Assembly (NCBI RefSeq): GCF_000378625.1
Contig: NZ_KB905163.1
Span: 1-64,000 of the forward strand
Length of the DNA: 64,000 nucleotides
Direction of reading: 5' to 3'
DNA from: Colwellia piezophila ATCC BAA-637
GTDB taxonomy: Bacteria > Pseudomonadota > Gammaproteobacteria > Enterobacterales > Alteromonadaceae
Below, piece by piece: positions 37,500 to 46,636 of this stretch. A program made the translations under genes and the position numbers. Each line of letters starts with the position of its first letter. The first letter of the stretch is position 1. The notes below the pieces were generated by a model. The model was given only the letters and a program-made list of their open reading frames with translations. It had not been told where the DNA came from and did not search any database.

Positions 37500-38462
37500 A
37501 TGTTCGAGATAAAACATTTAAGAACGCTGACAACCCTTGCCGATACCGGGAATATTCGTAAAGCGGCTGAGCAGTTGTTTAGTAGCCAATCAGCTTTGTC
37601 ACATCAAATAAAAGATTTAGAACAAAGATTAAATACACCGTTATTTATTCGTAATACCTCACCGGTTGAATTTACCGAAGCGGGTAAGGTGTTACTTAAT
37701 CTTGGCGAAGAGATATTACCTAAGATTAAACAGGCAAATAACGCGCTAAAGTCGCCTTTATTAGCTACCGCGACCCTAAAAATTGCCATTGACTGTCATG
37801 CTTGTTTTCAATGGTTGTTACCGGTGACTAGTCACTTTTCCCAACAAAATAACAGTGTTGACCTTGAATTTATTGATGAAAATTTTGCAATCAATAAACA
37901 AAATAAGTTCAGTGAGAATAAAGTAGATATTTTATTTACCGATGAGAAGTTAACGGGAAATAACGTCATTTATCAAGAGATTGGTCAGTTTGAAGTGATT
38001 GCTGTGCTCGCTAAACAACACCGCTCTAATCAGCACTTAACTCATGGAAAAATATCAAAGCATCTTGGCAACTTTTCTCCAGAGCAAGAAGTTACGCCCT
38101 ATTTATTGCCAGAGCATTTTAGCCAATTTACCTTGCTAACTTACCCTTTACTGCCTGAGCAACTTGATATTTTCAACTTATTCTTAACACCAGCAAAATG
38201 TAAACCGAAGAAGGTAAAACAAGTGACGAATAGCCATGTTATGTTGCAAATGGTCTCGGCCAACATGGGCGTAGCGACTTTACCTGATTGGTTAGTCACA
38301 AGCGTAACTCAAAGATCACTATTTCATTGTATGCGTTTAGGCGAAAAAGGCATTCATAAAAAATTGTATGCTCGTTATGATAAAAATAGTCAACAATTAG
38401 CTATGATAGAAAAGCTCCTGCCTGAAGCGATCAAAGAATTTGCTAACTTATATGCTAGTTAA
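37500..38462 (+). CDS. metR: LysR-family methionine regulator MetR
   Basis: Homocysteine-responsive regulator, normally [13 protein letters not shown]E. The 320 residues comprise an N-terminal winged helix (IKHLRTLTTLADTGNIRKAAEQLFSSQSALS, then HQIKDLEQRL) and a periplasmic-binding-protein-like effector domain. The start aligns with E. coli MetR (MIEVKHLKTL). The identification rests on both sequence and its divergent position to metE. Confidence 0.95.
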   Translation: MFEIKHLRTLTTLADTGNIRKAAEQLFSSQSALSHQIKDLEQRLNTPLFIRNTSPVEFTEAGKVLLNLGEEILPKIKQANNALKSPLLATATLKIAIDCHACFQWLLPVTSHFSQQNNSVDLEFIDENFAINKQNKFSENKVDILFTDEKLTGNNVIYQEIGQFEVIAVLAKQHRSNQHLTHGKISKHLGNFSPEQEVTPYLLPEHFSQFTLLTYPLLPEQLDIFNLFLTPAKCKPKKVKQVTNSHVMLQMVSANMGVATLPDWLVTSVTQRSLFHCMRLGEKGIHKKLYARYDKNSQQLAMIEKLLPEAIKEFANLYAS

Positions 38463-38500
38463 TATTAAAAAATCATTACTATAATTTAATGAGGTAAGCC

Positions 38501-38920
38501 ATGTGGTATCAAACTGAAATAACATTGCACTCGAGAAAGCGCGGTTTTCACCTAATCACCGATGAAATTCTTAGCCAGCTACCGGAACTGAATAACATTA
38601 GCTGCGGCATTCTGCACCTATTTATCAAACACAGCTCTGCTTCCATTACCCTCAATGAAAATGCCGACCCGACGGTGCGCGCAGATATGGAAGCGCATTT
38701 TAACCACTTTGTCCCAGAAAGAGCCCCCTATTATCAGCACACCTATGAAGGTGATGATGATATGCCCGCGCACATTAAGGCAAGTCTATTAGGTAATAGT
38801 TTGAGTTTACCCATTACGAATGGGCAATTAAATATAGGGATTTGGCAGGGAGTATATTTAGGTGAACATAGAAACCATGCCGGTAGCCGCACGATTGTCG
38901 CAACTATTAATGGTGAGTAA
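38501..38920 (+). CDS. yjbQ: YjbQ family protein (UPF0047)
   Basis: A 139-residue protein of the YjbQ/UPF0047 family: [15 protein letters not shown], then [21 protein letters not shown], and [22 protein letters not shown] at the end. His residues in the last two motifs line a metal-binding trimer pocket. Some members have a weak thiamine-phosphate synthase activity; the real role is unsettled. It follows metR by 38 bases and may be read with it. Confidence 0.92.
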   Translation: MWYQTEITLHSRKRGFHLITDEILSQLPELNNISCGILHLFIKHSSASITLNENADPTVRADMEAHFNHFVPERAPYYQHTYEGDDDMPAHIKASLLGNSLSLPITNGQLNIGIWQGVYLGEHRNHAGSRTIVATINGE

Positions 38921-38930
38921 TCTTCATTAC

Positions 38931-39024
38931 CGTCATTCCCGAAGTTACTGATCGGGAGGCCATTCTTTAGGAGATTTAAGAGATAAAATCTGGATCCCCG
39001 ACTAAAACACCACGGGGATGACAG
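38931..39024. repeat. intergenic inverted repeat (CGTCATTCCCG type)
   Basis: Starts CGTCATTCCCG and ends CGGGGATGACAG, inverted ends about 94 bases apart, with inner pairing (ATCGGGAGG, ATCCCCGA). This end motif is widespread among dispersed intergenic repeats in bacteria. It lies between the convergent yjbQ and dnaB genes. Confidence 0.65.
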
Positions 39025-39185
39025 CTGCAAATCTAGCCTTTTAAAATAAGGATGGGGGTAATAATAGTATTCAGCTTTAAGTTGTACTGCTCAAGTTAAA
39101 GGAAAAAGCACGGAGTTGACGTTAGTCAATGAGTACTTCTGACGCATAAATTGGACGGTAAAATGACAAGATGAAAACTATGTAT

Positions 39186-40604
39186 TTAGTCTTCTTCTAG
39201 TACATGCGGTCCGGCGTAGTTATCAAAACGTGAATATTTGCCTTGGAAAGTCAGTGCTACACGACCAATCGGTCCATTACGTTGTTTACCAATAATAATT
39301 TCTGCCATGCCTTTAAATTCACTGTCATCGTTATAAACCTCATCACGGTAAATAAACATGATTAAATCCGCATCTTGCTCAATTGAACCCGATTCACGTA
39401 AATCTGAGTTAATTGGGCGTTTATCAGAGCGTTGTTCCAAGCCACGGTTTAACTGTGAAAGCGCAACTACAGGTACTTTTAACTCTTTAGCCAAGGCTTT
39501 CAATGAACGAGATATTTCAGCAATTTCCAAGGTACGATTATCAGAAAATTGCGGTGCGCGCATTAGTTGCAAGTAATCAATCATGATCATAGAGATACCG
39601 CCGTGATCACGGTGAATTCGCCTTGCTCTAGCTCGTAACTCTGTTGGGGTTAAACCAGAAGCATCATCAATGAACATTTTACCTTTTTCCATCAACAAAC
39701 CCATGGTTGAAGATAAACGCGCCCAATCTTCATCTTCTAATTGACCGGTACGAATTTTAGTTTGGTCAATACGACCTAAAGAGGCCAACATACGCATCAT
39801 GATTTGATCTGCGGGCATTTCTAGACTGAAAATAAGTGCGGGATATTCTTGTGTCATCGCCGCATGCTCGGCCAAGTTCATGGCAAAGGTGGTTTTACCC
39901 ATGGAAGGACGCGCGGCAATAATAATCAAATCAGACTTTTGCAGCCCCGCGGTCATTTTATCTAAGTCCGCATAACCACTAGGGACACCAGTAACACCGC
40001 CTGATGGTGTTGAACAAAGTTTTTCAATGCGATCAACGGTTTTTTCTAATACTGAATTAAGGCTTTCAGGGCCTTGTGATTTACTGGCACGTTTTTCAGC
40101 GATAGCAAAAACTTTGGTTTCAGCAAAATCAAGTAATTCTGCACTACTACGCCCTTGGGTATCATAACCGGCTTCAGCGATCTCATTGGCTACACTGATC
40201 ATTTCACGGGTTACTGCTCGTTCTCGAACAATGTCGGCATAGGCTGTGATGTTAGCGGCACTCGGGGTGTTTTTCATCATCTCAGCGAGATAAACAAAAC
40301 CGCCGGCATCGTCAAGTTTTTGATCGTTTTCTAAGGCTTCAGAGAGGGTTATTAAATCAACCGGCTCACCTAACTCAATTAAGGCGCCGATAGTTTCAAA
40401 AATAAGGCGATGAGAGCGACTATAAAAGTCATCGGCAACCGCTTTTTCCGCCACACGGTCCCAGGTTTCATTATCAAGCAACAAACCACCCAGCACCGAC
40501 TGTTCCGCTTCTAACGAATGCGGTGGTACTTTTAATTCATCGATTTGTTTATCTCTAATAAATTGCTGTTCTTTCGCAAATTTACGTGGCTTTTTTTCGG
40601 CCAT
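39186..40604 (-). CDS. dnaB: replicative DNA helicase DnaB
   Basis: Hexameric 5'-3' helicase of the replication fork. The 472 residues have the N-terminal collar domain (VPPHSLEAEQSVLGGLLLDNETW) that binds primase. The RecA-like core has Walker A ARPSMGKTTFAMNLA, IIMIDYLQLMRAP-type Walker B (SMIMIDYLQLM), and QLNRGLEQRSDKRP and DLRESGSIEQDAD. No intein interrupts it. Confidence 0.98.
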   Translation of the reverse strand: MAEKKPRKFAKEQQFIRDKQIDELKVPPHSLEAEQSVLGGLLLDNETWDRVAEKAVADDFYSRSHRLIFETIGALIELGEPVDLITLSEALENDQKLDDAGGFVYLAEMMKNTPSAANITAYADIVRERAVTREMISVANEIAEAGYDTQGRSSAELLDFAETKVFAIAEKRASKSQGPESLNSVLEKTVDRIEKLCSTPSGGVTGVPSGYADLDKMTAGLQKSDLIIIAARPSMGKTTFAMNLAEHAAMTQEYPALIFSLEMPADQIMMRMLASLGRIDQTKIRTGQLEDEDWARLSSTMGLLMEKGKMFIDDASGLTPTELRARARRIHRDHGGISMIMIDYLQLMRAPQFSDNRTLEIAEISRSLKALAKELKVPVVALSQLNRGLEQRSDKRPINSDLRESGSIEQDADLIMFIYRDEVYNDDSEFKGMAEIIIGKQRNGPIGRVALTFQGKYSRFDNYAGPHVLEED

Positions 40605-40772
40605 TACCTGAACCCTACTCTGCTACATTACTGTACTCGCGTTCGTTTTACCCTGACTTTAATTAAAGTAAAAAAAGGCTCGCGAGTATCTAAAAAAGGA
40701 GTGCTAATGTAGCAGAATTCGGCTTATGGGAATATAAAAGTTTTCCTAAAAGCCGCTTTATAAGGAAATAGA

Positions 40773-41738
40773 TTATTTACTGCTTACCTCGACATTACCA
40801 TTAACGGTTGACACTCTAACTAAAGCACTACCGTTTAGGGTTTGAAAATTTAACTTCGCACCCGGACCATACTCAGCATGCTCGGTTTTTGCCTTGGTAA
40901 TATTATTGACTATGTCACCGCCAACACTCGATTTAAGGGAAAAATCAGCATCGACACCTTTTTGAAAGGTAAAAGCTAAATCACCACTTACCGTTGAGGC
41001 TTTTAATAAGGCTTTTGCAGCTAAGGTTAACTTTGCCTGTAAATCGCCACTGACTGTTCTGATACGCAATTCAACAACTTCAGCTAAAACAAGCTCACTA
41101 TTGCCGGAAACGTTGTTAAAAAAGACTTCTTTGGCTTGGCTGTTGATATCAACTTCACCACTGACCGATCTAATTTCTAAACGCCCGGTAGAGTTGGTAT
41201 CTTTAATATCACCACTGACTGCAGCTAACGAGACCTTTCCGGCTAAATTATGACTATTGATATTGCCACTAATACTACTGAGTTCAGCACTTTGGCTAAT
41301 ATTTTTAGCCAAGATATCACCACTAACGGTTTTAACTTCTACGCCGCCATGTAAATTTGATAAATGAATGTCACTAGAGATACTTGAAGATTTCATGCGG
41401 ATATTTTTTGGCATAAAAATGGTTATTTTTGAGCCATCTGCACGCCAATTATTCATCCTTGGGTATTCAACTTGAATCAGTACTTGCGCACCTTTTTGCT
41501 CAAAAGTAAGTTTTTCCGCATCATCATCTAACGTGCCCGTGACTGATATTTTATCTTTATTCCAACCAATAACAATGATAGAGCCACTGTGGTTATTAAT
41601 GGATACGTTAGTGACATTCGTACTAGATATGCTTTCAGCTACTTCAATGGCAGCCACTGTTTGGCCACTTAATAGTAAGCAAGTGGTCACTGTAATGATG
41701 TTTACGCCTTGTTGTATCTTTCTTGTTAAATTGTTCAT
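40773..41738 (-). CDS. exported DUF4097 beta-repeat protein
   Basis: A 321-residue protein with a signal peptide (NIITVTTCLLLSGQTVAAIE). A right-handed beta structure of repeated segments follows, built around (V/I)SGD(I/L), as in KTVSGDILAKN, SISGNINSHN, AVSGDIKDTN, SVSGEVDINS and TVSGDLQAKL. This is the DUF4097 adhesin-like family. It lies about 100 bases behind the sigma factor pair and probably in the same operon, suggesting it is a target or output of that sigma factor. The function is unknown. Confidence 0.8.
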   Translation of the reverse strand: MNNLTRKIQQGVNIITVTTCLLLSGQTVAAIEVAESISSTNVTNVSINNHSGSIIVIGWNKDKISVTGTLDDDAEKLTFEQKGAQVLIQVEYPRMNNWRADGSKITIFMPKNIRMKSSSISSDIHLSNLHGGVEVKTVSGDILAKNISQSAELSSISGNINSHNLAGKVSLAAVSGDIKDTNSTGRLEIRSVSGEVDINSQAKEVFFNNVSGNSELVLAEVVELRIRTVSGDLQAKLTLAAKALLKASTVSGDLAFTFQKGVDADFSLKSSVGGDIVNNITKAKTEHAEYGPGAKLNFQTLNGSALVRVSTVNGNVEVSSK

Positions 41739-41835
41739 AAGAACCTCTTTATCTGGTATTTAATGCTTTGCTTAACCAATTAGACTTTAGCTAACGATAT
41801 TTTATAACTGTGCTTTGTATCAACTTCACAAGGTA

Positions 41836-42393
41836 CTAAATAACTTGATATTGGCGATATAATTGTTGTAATAACTTCAATTCTTGCTGTTGGGTAAAGT
41901 CGAGTAAATTCAATAAATCGACATTATTTTCATCCGTTAACAGCGCTTTTCTTATTGATGCTCTGGCGTCCGCTAATTGTTTTAATTCTGTTTGCATTGC
42001 CATGGATAATTTTTCAACCGAGGGTTGTCCGTAACTAGCAAGCAATAGTTGTTTTTGTTGTTGAAAGTTTTGTTGCATAAAGCTGACTAACTGCCCCTGC
42101 GTAGGGATAGCATGCTTTTGGCTATCTACCAATGTTGGTATGTCTTGTTGCATTTTTGGTGAAAAAGTGAACCAAGACATCAGCACAACCATCGCAATTG
42201 AAGCTGCCCAGGCGCTAGGGACAAAGACATTCCGGTGCTGACTTGTGGTGACTTGTTGGCTTTTATGGTTTAAGGCACGTTCTATGCCCGGCCATAGATC
42301 TCTTGCTGGAGTCATTTCATTAGGCAATGCCGCTACTTGTTCATTAAGTACTTGCTCTGATATCACCTTTTTTTGAGGTATGTGCTTATTCAT
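41836..42393 (-). CDS. probable membrane anti-sigma factor
   Basis: A 185-residue protein with a single membrane helix (VFVPSAWAASIAMVVLMSWF) at about residues 69-88. The N-terminal 68 residues are cytoplasmic, with a short ARDLWPGIERAL motif. The periplasmic tail is Gln-rich and helical (QQNFQQQKQLLLASYGQ...). The gene overlaps the upstream ECF sigma gene by eight bases. Topology and position are those of a sigma-controlling membrane protein. No zinc HxxxCxxC motif is present, so the assignment is by context. Confidence 0.65.
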   Translation of the reverse strand: MNKHIPQKKVISEQVLNEQVAALPNEMTPARDLWPGIERALNHKSQQVTTSQHRNVFVPSAWAASIAMVVLMSWFTFSPKMQQDIPTLVDSQKHAIPTQGQLVSFMQQNFQQQKQLLLASYGQPSVEKLSMAMQTELKQLADARASIRKALLTDENNVDLLNLLDFTQQQELKLLQQLYRQYQVI

Positions 42394-43048
42394 GACTTAA
42401 CTCCTCCTCAACTGATATAAAATCATTCGCGGTTAATGACTCTTTTAATAATTGCCTGGCTCGATGATATTGCGACTTGCTCGAGCCCACCGCCATTTTC
42501 AACATGTTGGAAATTTCCTCATGGCGATAGCCTTCAATGGCAAACAAGACAAAAACTAAGCGTGCTCGTTCCGGTAGACGAGAGATGTGTTGGTCTAACA
42601 TCCGCAGTGTTGAATCATCGGTTAAACTAACACTTGGCTCGACCACGTGTGCGCCTTGCTCTTCAATACTAAAAACACGCTGCAACCAATTTTTATGTTT
42701 ACGTAAATGCCCCAAAACCACATTAGTAGCAACACTGTGCAGCCAAGTACTGAATTTACTTTCGCCGCGAAAATTATTTATTTTTTGCCATAACACCACA
42801 AAAACTTCCTGACAGACATCTTCCGCACTATCTTTGTCTGCTAGCATTCGCCAGCACAAAGCATAAATTTGTTTGTGATGTTTTTTATATAGCTGATAAA
42901 AAGCATCTTGTGAGCCTTTTTTGGCTTGTGCTATCCAAGTATGCTCTGCATCACTATCAGCGAAGTCATGACTTTTATTAGCGCTAAATCGCACTAGCCC
43001 ATCAATGACTGTTGTTTGTGGTTTATCTGCTTTTTCTTGGCTATCCAA
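42386..43048 (-). CDS. ECF-family RNA polymerase sigma factor
   Basis: A 220-residue sigma factor with only regions 2 and 4, extended by about 35 N-terminal residues. Region 2 is DAFYQLYKKHHKQIYALCWRML, then DSAEDVCQEVFVVLWQKI and FSTWLHSVATNVVLGHLRK. Region 4 is LPERARLVFVLFAIEGYRHEEIS, then NMLKMAVGSSKSQYHRARQLLKE. It heads a three-gene operon with the membrane partner and the DUF4097 protein. A zinc metalloprotease gene is divergent across 340 bases. The regulon and trigger are unknown. Confidence 0.93.
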   Translation of the reverse strand: MDSQEKADKPQTTVIDGLVRFSANKSHDFADSDAEHTWIAQAKKGSQDAFYQLYKKHHKQIYALCWRMLADKDSAEDVCQEVFVVLWQKINNFRGESKFSTWLHSVATNVVLGHLRKHKNWLQRVFSIEEQGAHVVEPSVSLTDDSTLRMLDQHISRLPERARLVFVLFAIEGYRHEEISNMLKMAVGSSKSQYHRARQLLKESLTANDFISVEEELSHE

Positions 43049-43388
43049 CTGATAAAGCCTCTATAAGGTTCAAAATAACTTTCCAATTTGACTATTTAAC
43101 TATTTAAAGTTGCTAGCCAAAATAAGCTTCGATATTAATTAATACCAATTACACTAATGAATTGGTCAATTAATTAATGTACTTGGTAATAAGATACCAA
43201 ACGGAATAAAAAGGTTTAAAGCATATTTAAAAAAAATCTTTTGGCTAGGTAATCACTTGTAACATCTTGTTACGCTTTGCTGATATTGCTTAGTTACTTT
43301 ATTTAAAATCATGTGTAAATTAGCATAACTATTTCAAGAACTATAACTATACCTATAACAATAACAACCGCCCCAAAAGGAACTTACC
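43049..43388. other. divergent intergenic region, sigma operon and metalloprotease
   Basis: 340 bases without a gene. At 43142-43190 there is a short ATACCAATTAC...TACTTGGTAAT inverted pair, probably a remnant of the ATACCAA repeat family. The rest is AT-rich and should hold the two divergent promoters. I could not pick out a convincing ECF promoter motif. Confidence 0.5.
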
Positions 43389-45947
43389 ATGAAATTAACC
43401 AGTCTAGCCATAGCACTGACACTCGCTTTAGGCAGCAGCCAATCGGCATTTGCAGCAGAGAGCAAGGAAGACAAAGCCAAGAAAAAAGATCAAACCATTG
43501 AACAAATGATAAAAGATAAAACAGCGACATTAGGCTTGTTTGATTTTTATCAAGATAAAAAGACTGGCGAAACACTGATGTTATTGGATGAAAGTCAATT
43601 AGATACGCCTTTTTTACATTTCGCCCAAACGGTTGATGGTCTTGCTGATGCGGGACATTTTCGCGGCGGTTACCGTGGCGCAAAAATCATTGAGTTTAGA
43701 CGTTACTTTGACCGCATAGATATAGTAACTAAAACTTCTCGTTTTCAATTTGACGAAAACAACCCACTTAGCCGTGCTAAAGACGCCAATATTAGTGAAG
43801 CGGTTTTAGCCAGTTTAAAAATAGAAAAAGTAGAAGATGGCCAAATCGCTTTAAAAGTAGATAAACTTTTTTTAAGCGAATCACTACATAAAGTATCGCC
43901 GTGGGCGCGAGTTGATGATAAAAACGCTAAAAAACGTTTTAAACTAGGAAAGTTAAATAGCAAAAAATCACGCATTCTAGATAAGCGCGCTTACGATAAT
44001 AATGTTGATATTGTCGTTGATTATGTGTTCAATAATCCTAACCCAAGTGTTTATGGCTCTAAAGCGGTTTCAGACCCGCGCTCGGTATCCATTAAGTTAC
44101 AGCATTCTTTTATCGAGTTGCCTAAAGAAGAATTTGCTCCGCGTTATGAAGATGCCCGTATTGGTTACTTTGGTACTGAATATGATCAAATGACTTCAAG
44201 CAGCTGGGCACCTTATAAAGATGTTATTAATCGCTGGAACTTAGTGAAAAAAGATCCAAATGCAGCAATATCTGAGCCCGTTGAGCCTATTGTTTGGTGG
44301 ATTGAAAACACGACTCCACTTGAATGGCGTGACACCATAAGCGAAGCGGTATTAGCGTGGAATTCATCTTTTGAAAAAGCCGGTTTTAAAAATGCCCTAC
44401 AAGTTAAAATTCAACCCGATGACGCGACTTGGTCAGCTGGAGATGTAAATTACAACGTCTTGCGCTGGACCTCATCGCCACAACCACGCTTTGGTGGTTA
44501 TGGCCCTTCTTTAGCCAACCCGTTAACCGGTGAGATGCTTGGCGCAGATATCATGCTCGAATTCATATTTATGAAAAACCGTTGGATATATAACAGCTTA
44601 TATAGTCAAGGTGCTGCTAGTGTCGGTTTTAGTGATATGGAGCAAAATAATCAAGGGCCGGACTCAAACAATGCACTAAACTGCAGTGCAGGTCATGAGT
44701 TGCAACAAGGTTTATTACTTAGCCAAGCGATGTCAAAGGGTAACGACATAGAAAATAAAGCCGTGCTAAAAGAAGGCTTACGTCATTTGGTGCTACATGA
44801 AGTAGGCCATACCCTGGGTTTGAACCACAATATGAAAGCATCCATTTTATGGGATGAAAAAGAAATTCACGATAAATCACTTACCCAAGGCGCGTTAACT
44901 GGCTCAGTGATGGATTATGCGCCAATTAATGTTGCCCCTAAAGGCACTACCCAAGGCGATTACTTTCAAACAGAGCCCGGTTTATATGATGATTGGGCTA
45001 TTAACTTCGGTTATTCAATTGCCCTTGAGGATCCTGAAGAAGAACAAGCTCGTTTAGCAAAAATACTGGCTCGCTCTGGTGAAAAAGGTTTAGCCTTTGG
45101 TAATGATGCCGATGATATGCGTGCTCCTGGCCGTCATATCGACCCACGTATTATGACTAGCGATTTATCCTCTAACCCTGTTGCTTACGCAAGCGATCGT
45201 ATGAGTTTAATTCAATCCTTGCTTGGTGACCTAAAAGGTAAAGCGCTTATTGATGGGCAATCACATCAACAGCTGTTAATTTCAGCCAATTCACTGTTTG
45301 GTCAATACAGACGCCAAGCCGAGGTGATTTCTCGCCAAATTGGCGGCGTTTATGTTGAGCGTAACGTAGTAGATAGCACTAAAACACAAAGCTTGCCGTA
45401 TACACCTGTGCCGATGGCAATACAAAAAGCGGCTATGCAAGCCTTAACAAGCTATGTCTTTGCCGGTGATACCCTAGTAGAAATGCAACCTCTGTACAGT
45501 TACATGCAACATCAACGTCGTGGTTTTAATCATTACAGTAAAAATGAAGATCCTAAAGCGCATGATATGATTTTACATATGCAAATGTCGGTATTAAACC
45601 AGCTACTGCATAAAAATGTATTACAGCGTATTTCTGATACTAGCTTGTACGGTAACGACTATTCGTTAACCGCTGTGCTGTCGGATTTAACCGCTGCTAT
45701 TTTTGTTGACAGTAACAAAGCCAGCTCTACCAGTCGTAACATTCAAGTAGAGTATGTAAAACGTTTAATTGCTATTGCCGGTGTTGCTAAAGCATCATCT
45801 TACGACAACCTAGCTAAAGCAGCAGCAGTAGGGCAACTTACCGAGATATTAGATAAAAGCTCTTCAATGAGCTTTGGTAAGAACTCAACAGAGAAAGCAC
45901 AAGATGCTTATATTAGCTTAATGATAAACAAAGCACTTAAGGTCTAA
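43389..45947 (+). CDS. exported zinc-dependent metalloprotease (DUF5117/DUF4953 type)
   Basis: An 852-residue protein with a signal peptide (MKLTSLAIALTLALGSSQSAFA). An N-terminal domain about 250 residues long, typical of this family, includes FLHFAQTVDGLADAGHFRGG. The metzincin-like catalytic motif HEVGHTLGLNHN has His470, Glu471, His474 and His480, followed by a Met-turn-like GSVMDYAP. The C-terminal helical part is conserved in the family. It is expected in the periplasm or outside the cell. The substrate is unknown. The gene is divergent from an ECF sigma operon and ends at two terminators. Confidence 0.88.
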   Translation: MKLTSLAIALTLALGSSQSAFAAESKEDKAKKKDQTIEQMIKDKTATLGLFDFYQDKKTGETLMLLDESQLDTPFLHFAQTVDGLADAGHFRGGYRGAKIIEFRRYFDRIDIVTKTSRFQFDENNPLSRAKDANISEAVLASLKIEKVEDGQIALKVDKLFLSESLHKVSPWARVDDKNAKKRFKLGKLNSKKSRILDKRAYDNNVDIVVDYVFNNPNPSVYGSKAVSDPRSVSIKLQHSFIELPKEEFAPRYEDARIGYFGTEYDQMTSSSWAPYKDVINRWNLVKKDPNAAISEPVEPIVWWIENTTPLEWRDTISEAVLAWNSSFEKAGFKNALQVKIQPDDATWSAGDVNYNVLRWTSSPQPRFGGYGPSLANPLTGEMLGADIMLEFIFMKNRWIYNSLYSQGAASVGFSDMEQNNQGPDSNNALNCSAGHELQQGLLLSQAMSKGNDIENKAVLKEGLRHLVLHEVGHTLGLNHNMKASILWDEKEIHDKSLTQGALTGSVMDYAPINVAPKGTTQGDYFQTEPGLYDDWAINFGYSIALEDPEEEQARLAKILARSGEKGLAFGNDADDMRAPGRHIDPRIMTSDLSSNPVAYASDRMSLIQSLLGDLKGKALIDGQSHQQLLISANSLFGQYRRQAEVISRQIGGVYVERNVVDSTKTQSLPYTPVPMAIQKAAMQALTSYVFAGDTLVEMQPLYSYMQHQRRGFNHYSKNEDPKAHDMILHMQMSVLNQLLHKNVLQRISDTSLYGNDYSLTAVLSDLTAAIFVDSNKASSTSRNIQVEYVKRLIAIAGVAKASSYDNLAKAAAVGQLTEILDKSSSMSFGKNSTEKAQDAYISLMINKALKV

Positions 45948-45978
45948 TGATTTAGCACTACTGACAATACCAAAAAAC

Positions 45979-46022
45979 AAAAGCCCAACATTCACTAAAT
46001 AAAGAGTTTGTCGGGCTTTTTT
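45979..46022 (+). terminator. terminator behind the metalloprotease gene
   Basis: Arms AAAAGCCC and GGGCTTTTTT, extended with mismatches (AACA/TTGT), 32 bases after the stop codon. Confidence 0.7.
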
Positions 46023-46090
46023 ATGTCTATTTTTAAGCTTACTTTTACCGCTACAGTTTAGAGGTAAATATTCATCAATTTTTAGACACA

Positions 46091-46116
46091 AAAAAAGCGC
46101 CAATTGGCGCTTTTTT
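46091..46116. terminator. bidirectional terminator between metalloprotease and rpmE
   Basis: A perfect palindrome with arms AAAAAAGCGCCAA and TTGGCGCTTTTTT. Read on the minus strand it terminates rpmE 25 bases after its stop. Confidence 0.85.
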
Positions 46117-46140
46117 ACGTTTATCGCAGTAAAGAAGAAT

Positions 46141-46353
46141 CTACTTCTTGCTAAGTGCACCAAAACGTTTGTTAAATTTATCAACACGACCACCGGTCTC
46201 AGCTTCTTTCTGCTTGCCAGTGTAGAATGGGTGACATTCAGAACATACGTCTAGGTGAATATCTTTACCTATAGTAGAAAGCGTTACTATAACATTGCCA
46301 CAAGAACAACTTGCTTTGAATTCAGTGTACTTAGGATGAATACCGTTTTTCAT
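46141..46353 (-). CDS. rpmE: 50S ribosomal protein L31
   Basis: A 70-residue large-subunit protein beginning [20 protein letters not shown]. It is the zinc-containing (C+) form, with Cys16, Cys18, Cys37 and Cys40 ([14 protein letters not shown]). The paralogue without zinc replaces it under zinc shortage in many bacteria and is not in this window. The frame opens 31 codons earlier, but the ATG at 46353 has AGAGG upstream and matches the family. Divergent from priA, as in E. coli. Confidence 0.97.
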   Translation of the reverse strand: MKNGIHPKYTEFKASCSCGNVIVTLSTIGKDIHLDVCSECHPFYTGKQKEAETGGRVDKFNKRFGALSKK

Positions 46354-46636
46354 GGGGACCTCTATCTCTTTTGAGAATTTGGGCGCATCGCCACTTAGCC
46401 ATTTATTAGCGTCTATCACTATAATAGACAAAATGCTAAGCACCATACGTAGTTAAAAATTAATGGTGGCGAATAATAAAGCATAGCTTTAATAACTGCA
46501 ACATAAAAAATCATAAAACAGCCAAAAATAGCCTTATTTAGATTATTTACTAGCAAAGTAATAATGTTACTTGGCAGTCTCTGTTACACGGGGCAAAATG
46601 GTGCTAATTATTGCTAACAAAACTTACTGACTAAAC

